From NCBI GenBank assembly GCA_958510875.1, contig OY294067.1:250495736-250559735 (forward strand): a DNA stretch of 64,000 nt. The letters run 5' to 3'. This DNA comes from Endomychus coccineus (lineage: Eukaryota; Arthropoda; Insecta; Coleoptera; Endomychidae). Shown here in pieces: positions 12,012 through 23,147 of the stretch. The position numbers and the translations under genes are program-made. Every line of letters begins with the position of its first letter. Within the stretch, counting starts at the first letter, position 1. Under the pieces are notes generated by a model that searched no databases, was not told the origin of the DNA, and was given only the letters and a program-made list of their open reading frames with translations.

Positions 12012-12111
12012 GGCAGGCTTGAGGCTTGAACTGAAACTGGTTCTACTGGTTTCTGTAGCCGTATTTATTGTAGGAAAATCCTTGACGCTACACAGTTCTT
12101 TATTCCGGTTG

Positions 12112-13290
12112 TTAACTCCGTTCCGGCACCTGACCCTGCCGTTGTGTGATCATGTGCGAAGTGGAATTTTCGAGGATGGGCTTCCAAATGTTGAGAAGGT
12201 AATATCCTGAGTCACGGTTCAGATTATTTGGATGTTTTAAGATTTCTATAGTTTCAAGGATTTTTCGCTGATAGAAGTTTGGGGCTCGGGCTAGGATTTT
12301 AGTATCTTCGGAAAGTGTTTGATGATAAGTGTCAAACTTGTGTTCCGCAAGTGCAGATCTACTGGTGTCACGAAGCCTTGTACAGCGCTCAAGTTCTTCC
12401 ACACGAGTAGCTACTGTACGACCTGTTTCACCAATGTAGACTTCACCGCAAGAACAGGGAATGCTATAAACACCTTCTGAGTGAAGAGGAGGAAGGAGAT
12501 CTTCGATATGTTTGTAAAACTGAGATAAGTTTGAAAGTGTGGAAAAACAGGTAGAAATAACATGTTTTTTGAGGATTTTGGAAATTCGATCTGTTGTTTT
12601 CAATATATGGAAGATAGGCAGAGAATAAAGCAGGCGGGGGGACTTGTGGCTCTGGTCGATTTGAAATTTTAGGCGAAGTGTATTTCTTTATGGCTTTTTG
12701 AATGTTGTAATGGGAGAAACTGTTCGATAATAAGGCAGATGAAAGATGTTCTAATTTCGATTTTAAGGATTGAGGTTGAGATAAGTTGACAGCTCTGTGG
12801 ACCAAGGAGTTTATGACAAATTGCTCTTGGGCATGGTGGTGGTGGGAAAGACCATTGAGGTATCTATCGGTATGAGAGGGTTTTCGATACACAGAATGTT
12901 CTAAAGTACCGTCAGTCTGTCGACTAACCAATACATCTGGGAACGGGAGTGAACCTTGCGATTTAACTTCCATGGTGGAAAGGATATTGGGATGTAATGA
13001 ATTTAAATGATTTAGGAAGGGAACAAGCTTTTCGCGACCATGTTGCCAAATAACGAAAGTATCGTCGACATATCTAAACCAACATTTCGGCTTGAGAACA
13101 GATGAGTCAATGGCATCTTGTTCAAAAGTCTCCATGAAGATATTAGTATGATCGGAGAAAGTGGGGAACTCATGGCAGCTTTCGAGGTTTGCTCGTAAAA
13201 CTTGCCATTTCATAGAAAATAAGGTGTTTGGAATGGGAACATTGGTAAACAGTGATTCGACGTCGAAACTGACGAGCAAATCGCCTCGTC
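12112..13290 (-). pseudogene. PLE reverse transcriptase/GIY-YIG protein, broken
   Basis: RT pieces: LLVSFDVESLFTNVPIPNT (palm start) and WFRYVDDTFVIWQHG (catalytic YVDD). About 100 bp is missing between them, followed by a frameshifted stretch. The GIY-YIG domain follows in another frame (GVYSIPCSCGEVYIGETGR, catalytic Arg kept). The protein would copy the element's RNA at a nicked target. Close to the 32175-33617 ORF apart from its frameshifts and deletion. Confidence 0.85.
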
Positions 13291-13550
13291 ACGTCTCGGT
13301 TGGAACGTATTTCATCTATTGCACATGAACCGACCAGAGAACAATATTTCTCGTCTGTCTGTAAGATACAACTTTTCAATGTTATAACCAAAAGTTGATA
13401 CATAGGAAGGTACACATAAATGAAATTGGAATAAATACGAATTCTTGTATGTAATTTTGGAATTAGATATAAATAATGATTTTTGAATTATACATGAATT
13501 CTCGGGAAATAGGCCACACTAACACATATGCTTATTATTTTCTCCTTTAC

Positions 13551-13579
13551 GTACGTTTCGGTCCCACGGCCATCATCAG
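13551..13579 (-). ncRNA. hammerhead-like core (PLE-B left end)
   Basis: CTGATGA, short stem II closed by ACC, then GAAACGTA. Mirrors the core at 15193-15222. Confidence 0.5.
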
Positions 13580-14149
13580 AAGACGTATTATATCTAAAAC
13601 GGGATTTCTCAAACTAATTAATAATTGAAGCTCAAAGCGTCCTTCTCGCACCAATTTCAATCGAAAATGCCCACGTCGCCGAAATGAACAGAAACACGAA
13701 CAATCGGAACTGTAACACATTAATCTTTTAAGTATATGAATATGTATCAAGAATCCACTGCTCAGCAATTTTCTTATAATCTACGAACTCATGTCAAACA
13801 AAGTCTGAATACGAACGAAACAAAAAAATGTTAAAGATTCATGAGGTAATAGAAAAAGGTTATCAGACCTTATTAGAAATATTGCTATTTGGGCATTCTA
13901 TCTAAATAATACTTTTAACATTATAAAGATGCTGTAGGAATTTGCAAGGGCTTTAATTAATTAAATTAGTACAAATCTGACCTAATGACTCAAACTATAT
14001 CTCCAGAATAGATCTTTCATAATAATTGGTTTCTTTAGTTGAAATATTAATATTTATTTAATCGAATCGATGGTTATAACCAAAGGCAAGGTGTATTTGT
14101 TTCTTGTACTATACCTATGTCCAAACATAATTTTTTGTCAATATTTTTC

Positions 14150-14213
14150 AGAGATTCCTGTATAAGTCTCATCGCAATTTAAACAATTTAATTTGTATAC
14201 TGTGTGGGTTTGT
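14150..14213 (-). pseudogene. PLE-B GIY-YIG endonuclease fragment
   Basis: Minus strand reads TVYKLNCLNCDETYTGIS, the two half-motifs of a PLE GIY-YIG domain with the Cys-Cys spacing typical of PLEs. A stop follows soon after, and the usual Gly of YIG is present as YTG. Confidence 0.6.
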
Positions 14214-14629
14214 TTATCTTCAGGTATTTGAGGTTTTAGATTTGAGAAATATTTCCCAACACAGGCTTATGCGCAACATTTATATCATACTTTTTTAAAC
14301 ATTTCTTAATTTTCTCTGAGATCTCCGGAATTTATGGTAATGTTATGAAATCATCTGTATTACCGTTTATGTTATTTATATATGATGTCCCATTATAGAT
14401 TTTGTTTATTCTTTCTTTAATGTTGGGATTGAAAAATGTTTTTGGGTGGCCATTAATTTCCAGTGTATTACGAACAATTTTTTAATCTCTTGGGACGGTC
14501 CTCTGGGTGGGACAATTTAACTGCACGATCTGTAGACTGCTCATAAGACTTTTTTTATTACTTGTTTTTGCAACGGAATTGATGTGAAGATAACGTGAAA
14601 CCACATTTCTTTAGTAAACCACGAAGTAA

Positions 14630-15117
14630 TCATTTTTCCGTCTGCATCATCCTAATGTTCATATCTAGGGAATTTATGTTTTTGTTCACTTCAATTCCAC
14701 AAGTAAATCGAAGTTTACAGTGGAAATTGTTGAATTTATTAATAACGTACCGAATTTTATCATTGGGAACACACATTAGGCAATCATCTACATACCGTTC
14801 AAAGAATACGGGTTGAAAATCTAATGAATTTATTACAGATTCCTCTAGGCATTCCATAACTAGGTAAAAAATAGTAGCTGAAATATCTTATTGCTGTGTC
14901 GAATATTTGCCCGAAATATTGCTCACGGTATTGAAACTAAGTGCATTCTAAACAAAACTGTACTGCATAAATTTACTCTTCGTTTTTTGATGCTACTCAA
15001 TGCCAAAACGACAGATATATTTGTGAATGAAGAAACAACGTCCAAGGAAATGAATAGATGATCTACGGGTACGGATTGATTTTTTTTAAATTCATTAAAT
15101 TGCATTGAGTCTTTCAC
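14630..15117 (-). pseudogene. PLE-B reverse transcriptase fragments
   Basis: Two minus-strand frames. The first contains VDHLFISLDVVSSFTNIS (palm start). The second, after a deletion, contains FFERYVDDCLMCVPNDKI (catalytic YVDD) and the following helix region (KFNNFHCKLRFTCGIEVN). The fingers/palm segment between them is lost. Confidence 0.75.
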
Positions 15118-15192
15118 ATAAAATTCATGTATTCCTATTATATTGTTGACAAAATTTTGATAAATTGTAGGTAGTTAGACATAATACGTCTT

Positions 15193-15222
15193 CTGATGAT
15201 GGTCGTGAAACCGAAACGTACG
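15193..15222 (+). ncRNA. hammerhead-like core (PLE-B right end)
   Basis: CTGATGA, stem GGT/ACC, then GAAACGTA; inverse partner of 13551-13579. The short stems make single-copy activity doubtful. Confidence 0.5.
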
Positions 15223-15290
15223 TGCAGACGAAAATAATAAGCATATGTGTTAGTTTGACCTATTTCCAGAAAATTTATATATAAGAAATT

Positions 15291-18200
15291 AGATATATGT
15301 TTCATTTCAAACTGAACCTAATCAAAGTGATAATAATTGTTAAATTGCTGACTTTTCTTGCGCCATACTCGATCTTCGAGAGGTTTCTATGAATTTCAAT
15401 TTTAAGAAACACTTTCCCCCCCATGCTACGGAAATTGTTAGCATTAAAAAAATTCGCATTGCATTTGCAGTATTTGGTAATGCCGAAATTGATCTATTTT
15501 CGAAAATTTATTCAAGAAGTGACTAAAGGTCAGGAAATCCCTTAATTTCCCGGAATAAGAAGATTGCGTCTGAAAAATCTAGAATGGTGAAGAAAAGGTT
15601 GACAATAAATTTTCGAGCATGTTATTAATTAATTTTATCATAATCAAACTAGTCAGTCTTTTACTTTGTGTTGTATTTGTGTAGATGAGGTGAAATGTCA
15701 GATTCAATTTTCTAATTCTTCTGCTATTTCTCCCATGTCGGCATGGACTTCATCATTTCTTATGTTTGTGAAGTTTTAGTTTAGCCGTTTTGCCTTCATT
15801 TGATTTGTTCTCCCGTGTTTCTTGCACACATTCGCATCAAATATTTCTCCATTATGAAGTACCATTTTGACATAACCTATGATCGCTGGAGATTGGCAGC
15901 AGAAGTGTGAAAAATAAAAATCACGTTCTTTCTTCGAAGGTAGGTATACAATTTGTACTAAATTCTTCAATACATACACCACGACTCTCAAGATAACCTC
16001 AAAGAAACAGTACCTATGTGTAATCAATCTCCTAATAGTATTCACAGCAGATTTACAACCCAGAAAAAACATATCGAAAGAAATGTCACTGAATAATACG
16101 GATAAAAGCTAGGAAAGTAGATGTCGATGTAGATGTTGTTAAACCAATATTGTGAAGCATGTTCAAGGTAAATCCTTTCTGAGAATTGGTAGTAAATATA
16201 TTTATCAAAACATTCTCAAAACATCTCGTTCTTCATACTTTCATTTATTCAGGTTATTTTGCTAGGAAGGAGACACTGATCTTTGTACTACCACCATTGA
16301 ATATTAAATATTTCATTATATTATCTTTTATCATCTCTTATCATTTTTCATTTCTACTTCACTTATTATACGTAGTACCTATATAGGGTAGGGGAATTAT
16401 TGTAATCGTGCCCGGACTTTTACGGATATATCCGTTTTGAGAATTTCTCAGTCGATCTAGACTATTTTTGACATGACGTCAGTTCGAATAACCAATAGGT
16501 GTGTATTGACCTGAGATTCACTATATTATATTGACTACCTACTTAGTACATTTTTAAAGAATAACGAATTTTCGACGATACCATATATGCAAAACTCTAA
16601 TCTTCCTTGGAAATTAGTTGGTTGCAGATTATGTTGTTTCCTTATTGTGTGAGGCTCGAATTTATATGACTTCAAAGTACCCAAAGCTCGACTTCTTTAA
16701 ATTCCAGATTCAGCATCAATCTGTCCACTTAGAATTGAGGGATTGGCAACCATCATTCCAATTACAGATATACTAGTATCCTCAGCATCTTCAATATTCA
16801 AATTTTTAGGTCTTGGTTTGTTGAAGGATCCACAATTGATAAGATTTTCTTTCAATCTTTCGGAAATAGCATCATTAGGTTGTCTTCTTTCTGGATAGCG
16901 ATTGAAACATGATTGAGATTCAATATAACAATTGTTGTTACTTTGAATAAAGCTTTCTTACATATGAAATTTCTCGTAATTTTCAACGATTGAATGAATT
17001 AATCATTATTATGATGAAAACAAAATCGTTAATATGCAATTTACTGACAAATGGTTAAATTCTGTCATAAATGACACGCCTACTTGGAGTAAATATAAAA
17101 CATGCAAACAGCAATATAATAAAACATTATTTTCGCTATTAAACATCGTAAGTGACCCGACATATGATTCACAGTTAGAAAGAGAAAAAAAAATCCTATT
17201 TAACTAAACCATAGCCAACAATTTGAAAAAAGTGCCCCGAGAATGTGAAGGTAATTTTCACATAACTTTACAAACAACCACGATGTTCACATGTGTCTAA
17301 AAGTTGAAAAATCGAACTTTTGTTTATAAATATAAAACAAAAGACGGAGCAAATTTTTGTTTCCGCCATTGAATTTGTCGCAGAAAACTTCCATTTTTTG
17401 TATCTCCTATAGTTTCCAAGTTTTATCATAAAAACATTGATATTTGCCCAACCTGTACATCTCAGACAAAGGCGTAACTAGTGAATATTTCGGAAGGGAG
17501 TGGCTTGTCCATTCAAAATCTCATATTTAATGGGTCTCAGTTTTGTTCAAATGGTCCATTTAACGTGGTTATTCTAATCCAAACAAACATGAGGGGGGGG
17601 GGGGAGGCTGATCATCTCACCCTTGGCCTTGATCGCAAGTAGTATGAAGGGATATTCCACTAGGAAACCATACCTACCGTTACGAAGAATTATCCAAAAA
17701 CACTATCTTAATTGTTGAAATATCAGAGTATTCGTTTGTCAGCAAAAACATCATTTCTTCTCGTATGGATACTGATTTTTTATTGTTCTACAAGGTAGAT
17801 AGTGGCGTTTCGTAAGTTTTACGAAGGGATAGGCTGTTAGACAACAATACAATGAACAAACATGTAGGTGGAGCAAAAAAATAAAACTTACAAACTTATA
17901 TAACTTTATTATTTGATTTTCGTTGGATTTGTTTCGTAAACTCATAAATTACGTCATCATAAAAGGATTGACCACCCCGAATAAGTTCTTCTTCAATTGA
18001 TAACAAAGCGGGGTTGGTTAATCGTTATGTGTCAGTAGAATTTCACGTAATAACGTCCGTAAATCGCAGGCAGCATTCCCAAATAGCACTCTCTTTGGTT
18101 ACGTAACAAACGACTTTTGATAATTGACAAACATTTAAATTCAAATGTCAGTACTTCCATCAAAAATAATTGTAACAAATGGAGATTTTTTTTAGTTCCA

Positions 18201-19220
18201 CTTTTATTTTTTTCAAGCATTACCCTTCAGACACACAAAGTTTCACATAAGAATATTCTAGATGAAATGCAGTTATCAAAAAATGAAAATTATAATTGAT
18301 GAAAATATTGTTGTAGGCACGGCCAAGGGTACTGTCTTCAAACATTGAAATTATCGAAAAAAAAAGACCACAGAGGCACCCTTATTGAATGTTAAATTTG
18401 GTTATTTGAAAAATTGTACAATTATTACTTATAAGCAATAAAGTGTTTATTTAAAATAAGCAATGACATTTCTCTGAAGCTGTGCTTTAAAAAATAAATG
18501 CCATCACTTTTAGGCACTCGATGTCTAAAATTATGAAATTATGTCACTTCGAAACTAACATATCAAGCTTACATATCAGTTGTAAAAAAAATTACTTAAT
18601 TCTTTCAAGGGTCTCTTTGACTTGCTTAAGGTATATGGCTACTCTACCACATGATCTCCATTTTTTAAATATCTAAAAATTAAGTATATACTCACTTTTT
18701 CATTTATTTTCAATAGAATGCAACAAAGTTGATCTGATTCACACATGAACTTACCTTATCTTTTAGAATCAAATTCGGGAGCCATCCACAAAATGTTAGA
18801 CAATACAATAATTCGCTGATGAAGTTTTGTTTATATAATAAATTATATATAAATATTCCATGATATATATATATTCTCAGGTATTTTAGAATATAATTTT
18901 TCGGTAATCGAAAAAATGTAGCTTGAGTTCCATAATAATTATGTTCTAATATAGCATTGAAATTATGTTACAATAAATTAATAATTCAGAAGTCGCGCGG
19001 TATTATACGTATTAGAATGATTCTGTACCCACGAAATTCTAGACATTGTTTTATAAATAATAATACACAATATTATACCGTGATGATAGTATAAAATTTC
19101 CGATACTGCTAGCTCTAAACATTTATAAGTTACCAAGCAGTAATTTCAATTTGCAAGCCTTTCATAAGTACCACTTATTAGGTTATTCCTTCTAATTTAG
19201 TTTATCCAAACAGTCTTCAG
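15291..19220. other. long non-coding AT-rich stretch
   Basis: No domain recognised on either strand. A G-run lies at about 17592-17604. Short frames here lack any recognisable motif. Confidence 0.35.
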
Positions 19221-21990
19221 AGAAAACAATTGAAAAGGAGGGAAGATGGACACACTTATTCAGCCATGACCCAAAATATTTCATATCTCAAATCGAATAG
19301 CATTTATTCCTTAATGGAACAATTATTTTTCATGACTTATTTTTGTCGTTATGGAAATTGGTGTAAAATAATTTGTTGGATTGGGTGGATCTCCTACAAT
19401 GCATGCAAGAGAGGGGTATATGACTCACATTATTTTAAATAAATTTCATGTTCACCTTCTCGCCCATAACGAGATAGTAGTACCACTGAATGTGGTAGAT
19501 GATGATCCCACCAACCATACTAATTATGTCCTAACGCGCGCGGAGGAAGCTCTTCGGCGCTTAATCGAGATTAATGAAAATGTCTGTTTTTTGTCTGCAA
19601 TCCACGAAAATGAATCCCTGAAACTCAAAATATCTATTTTGCTTACATTTTGATTCGTATAACTTTTAAAATGTGATATATAGTAAAAAGTCCGCCTTCA
19701 CCCCCATTTGCACAACCACATTTCCTGTTGAACATGTATCACCAAGAATAGCACAAAAGAATCTACTGTAGTGAAAAACGCTTGTACACAAATAGAACTC
19801 GTACAATCAGGTGTAACGTTTTACCGCTATTACGGGAATGTAATGAAAATGTTTAATTGTAAAGGATTAATTTTCAAAAAATTTTACGTTCGGCAATTTT
19901 TCTTCAAATGCAATTCTGATCGAGTTTTTCGAGTTTGTTCGATTTTGAGCAATACATGTGTAGGATGTGTGTTTAAACCTTGAATCGTAACCTACACTTA
20001 TCTATCAATGCTCTATATTATTTGAATCTTGTTGAATTAGGTATAATAGAATTATAATATTTATTTTTCCATTCGTTGGCTCGATTTATATGGTGACGTA
20101 ATATCTCCCCTGCCTACTCGGATGAGCAACCACTCCAAAAATATGGATGTGATACGGAATCAAACTAATTTCAGTGTCGAAAATACGTATAGGATCCTAT
20201 TTCACCAAGGATGCGGCACCTTTCGAAGACACCGTTGAGCGACTATCTCAAGTGACGAAGAGTGGGGTTGTAGTGCAACAGACAACTAGTTCAATTGGAA
20301 TCGAGAGTAATGAACGGAATATTCGGCGTCGTGTACTACGTGACGTTAGAAACTGCGAGATAACACGACTTTGTTAAAAACGAAACAACAATATAGTGAT
20401 TGTTCGTTGTGAATTGTGTCATATGTCATATTTCAGTTTGATTCTCAGCGATAAGTTCGAGTTGTGAAAATCTATATTTGAAAATTAAAGAAGAAATTAC
20501 AAGATCCAGCTTTGGGGGAACATGAAAATTAATGGAAGAGCATAATCAATGAAACTAATGAAGACCGGCTTATGGAATTCTACAATAATTAACTTCCTGT
20601 TAAAATTACAAAGGGCAAATGAAATACATTATGTCAACTAGTTATCGATAATACATATGAATACCTTATTGTAGATCTTAAATACCTTGTTTGTTGTTCT
20701 AGGTATTATTTTCAAGACTACTGTTACAGAACAAATAGAGGAATCAACACAAACATGATAATAGAATGAATAAACAACCTACTGAAGACTAATCAACTGA
20801 AGAAAAATGAGAGCGTAACTATTGAGAAGCTGCTAGACACAATTGACGACCCAGTAAACATACAATGTGGAAGAGGATATTGAACAAAAAATTGCAAATA
20901 GCTGCCATGACCGAATTATAACAAAGCTCACAAGAAGGCAGAATCATTTAAGAACAATGTGGAGGTAAAAGGAGGAACTCGGGTATAATGACAATTTGAG
21001 ATAAAGTCGTTAAGAGATTCTAACACAACTGTACATTTAAAGCAAGTATGCGAGAATGAACGTATAAGACACTATACTGCAGACTATGCAAAATTTGTAT
21101 TCATCGCTCCCAGTGTGGGTATCCAGAATATGTATTGAAGAATACCTTGTGTAGGCATATACACTTGGTAAGAATGTATGAAGAGCGGATGGGAGCTCAC
21201 CCTATTGTAGATGAAGTGGAGAAAATTCACTTATTACACCACAGCATGATGAGGAAATCAACGAATTTATCAAAGAGAAGGTAGGAGAGGTAAATCAAGT
21301 AGCAGATGGGGTCCAGACACAAAAGTAAACAAGAGTTCACTTCTGAATAGTGTATTGTCGTTGCTCGAAGGAATTTTAAGCCATATGCTAAGTAAATTGT
21401 ACAGAAGGTTCAGTCTTCGAAACAATGTCTATAATTTTCCATTATCGTGAGATTAAAGATATGAATATTGTAGAATGTGGATATATAATATCATGTGTAT
21501 ATACATATTATAATTAAGAAATTGATAAATAAACCAGATTGAAATTACTTAATTTTTATTTTGAAATTTTTCAATTAATGCCTTCATAATAAACCTGATA
21601 AATAATATCACAGAGTCCTTTATAACTTTTCATCTACAATGAATTCTAACCTTAGTTTGTAATATACAATTTGGGAATCTTCTAGGATATCATTACTACT
21701 TTTTCAATTCCAATATAGGAGCTGTAACATTAAAAAAATAATAAATTCTTATATTTAAACTACGTTTATCCAGATATGCATCGTACATTAACTATATAAT
21801 TTTGATTAACATTTTGAATTCAATCGAACGTAATGGTAGTTTGCACAAAAATGTTTGATCGAAATGAAAACATTGTGTGGAAACAATTAACGTGGATTTG
21901 ATATATTGGAGTAATTAATTGTTTTTGTGAAAATTACCATTCTATTGTCATGATTCCGTTTTTACCAAATTCAATTATTAGCAATCTATA
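19221..21990. other. non-coding or decayed sequence
   Basis: Frames at 19381-19653 and 20174-20377 (plus) are open but match nothing I know. 20.5-21.4 kb is purine-rich on the plus strand with many stops and may be an old transposon. I cannot assign it. Confidence 0.3.
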
Positions 21991-22149
21991 TTTTTCTTCG
22001 GTGAATTATATATATTATATCTATATATACATATATATATACATATATATATATAACTTAAGAGATATAGAATTAAATTTTCTGAATTATGAAGATAAGT
22101 TAGATAATTTAACATAGGATTATAAAGACGAATAAACGTAAAAGATTGA

Positions 22150-22221
22150 ACCATAGGCGGGATTCGAACCCACATTTCTGGATTTCTAGTCCAGGGTGTT
22201 TACCAATTACACCACTTCGGT
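22150..22221 (-). tRNA. tRNA-like, anticodon AGA (Ser), repeat-borne
   Basis: Consensus copy of the 72-nt family: acceptor ACCGAAG/CTATGGT with one A-A mismatch, D stem GTGT/ACAC, loop CTAGAAA, perfect B box, and a TTTT about 10 nt 3'. Short variable loop. Confidence 0.65.
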
Positions 22222-22653
22222 CCTGTTAGATTTTTATATTTTTGTAAATATAAACCTCTGAAAGGATAGTAGATCATTGATGAACACAATGCGATTCGAT
22301 GCCCTACCATAGATCAACTATTCACGCACATTCATCTGAAGTTCAGTCGTTTTTTGAAGTAAGGATTGTAGGTTAGTACTGCTATGGTTGGCAGTTACTT
22401 GACAGTTCTTATTCAAATGACAGCATCCCGGTTCTTATATATTTCAATAGAACTGACTGAGAATTGTTCTGGTTAATTATAAACAAGTTTAAAGTTTCTT
22501 TGCCTACAATCCTTACTTCAAGAAACGACTGAACTTCGGATGAATGTGCGTGAATAGTTGATCTATGGTAGGGCATCGAATCGCTTTGTGTTCATCAATG
22601 ATCTACTATCCTTTCAGAGGTTTATATTTACAAAAATATAAAAATCGAACAGG

Positions 22654-22725
22654 ACCGAAGTGGTGTAATTGGTAAACACCCTGGACTAGAAATCCAGAAA
22701 TGTGGGTTCGAATCCCGCCTATGGT
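22654..22725 (+). tRNA. tRNA-like, anticodon AGA (Ser), repeat-borne
   Basis: Identical by eye to the consensus 72-nt copy. Pol III A and B boxes intact; T-run at about 22732. Confidence 0.65.
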
Positions 22726-22863
22726 TCAATCTTTTACGTTTATTCATCTTTATAATCCTATGTTAAATTATCTAAGTTATCTTCATATTTCAGAAAATTT
22801 AATTCTATATCTCTTAAGTTACATACACGATAGTGGCCAATTAGGCAAAGAAACTTTAAACTT

Positions 22864-22907
<44 letters not shown>

Positions 22908-22910
<3 letters not shown>

Positions 22911-23072
22911 TCTTCTTAGGTTCTCGCGGACGTAATGTGTAGAACTGGATTCTCGGGTATTGATCCGCGTTGTGTGGTTTCGGTCCTCAAAAGGACCAAT
23001 TTCACGACGTTTCGGCAAAGTCGCATTTGCCATCTTCAGGTGATTCGACCGTAGAGTCTGGAATTTTCCAGA

Positions 23073-23076
<4 letters not shown>
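22908..23076 (-). mobile_element. short hammerhead element lying between (TA)n tracts, copy 1
   Basis: About 135 bp shared with 25828-25958 in opposite orientation, with (TA)n directly on both sides. It contains the hammerhead core and a second hairpin GGTCCTTTTGAGGACC. This copy also has a perfect 11-bp-arm palindrome at 23053-23076. It encodes no protein. Confidence 0.7.
23006..23039 (-). ncRNA. hammerhead-ribozyme-like motif
   Basis: CTGAAGA, perfect 6-bp stem II GGCAAA/TTTGCC, then GAAACGTC. All invariant core positions (CUGANGA, GAAA, U-H) are present. Stem III is minimal, as in PLE and retrozyme hammerheads, which usually work as dimers. Confidence 0.7.

Positions 23077-23145
<69 letters not shown>
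23077..23145. repeat. (TA)n microsatellite
   Basis: About 35 TA units adjoining the hammerhead element. Confidence 0.95.

Positions 23146-23147
<2 letters not shown>

Larger units (their letters stand above)
11903..13295 (-). mobile_element. Penelope-like element, 5'-truncated, decayed (PLE-A)
   Basis: Same family as the better-kept copy at 31.5-33.8 kb. On the minus strand it starts inside the reverse transcriptase (about 13290) and runs through GIY-YIG to a hammerhead-bearing 3' end near 11903. There is no long inverted flank here, unlike the other copies. Confidence 0.85.
13481..15290 (-). mobile_element. Penelope-like element of a second family with inverted ends (PLE-B)
   Basis: The ends are about 100-bp imperfect inverted repeats: 13481-13600 and 15170-15290, sharing AACACATATGCTTATTATTT. 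Each carries a hammerhead core pointing outward. Between them lie minus-strand RT and GIY-YIG fragments. Much of the RT is deleted. Confidence 0.75.
22005..22907. mobile_element. tRNA-bearing foldback unit, copy B (most complete)
   Basis: Inverted arms bordered by (TA)n-type tracts (22005-22054 and 22867-22907). Each arm has a full tRNA-like sequence, then an inner segment with the motif GATTCGATGCCCTACCATAG, then the centre. The left unit continues to ATAAACAAGTTTAAAG at 22481-22496, the start motif of the next unit, before the sequence turns back. The structure thus looks like two 470-bp units joined head-to-head. Confidence 0.8.

Noticed and set aside
11839..12210. Plus-strand frame of 123 aa
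   Set aside because: Antisense of the PLE-A 3' end; the same frame recurs at 31634-31831 and 33614-33850 only because the PLE terminus is repeated.
20500..21430. Non-LTR retrotransposon or zinc-finger gene suggested by Cys/His-rich reading
   Set aside because: Stops in all frames and no ordered motif; cannot be supported.
21978..22942. Repeated small protein starting MWVRIPPMVQSFTF in many places
   Set aside because: It is the translation of the T arm and 3' flank of the tRNA-bearing repeat, seen identically in every copy; no sign of coding selection.
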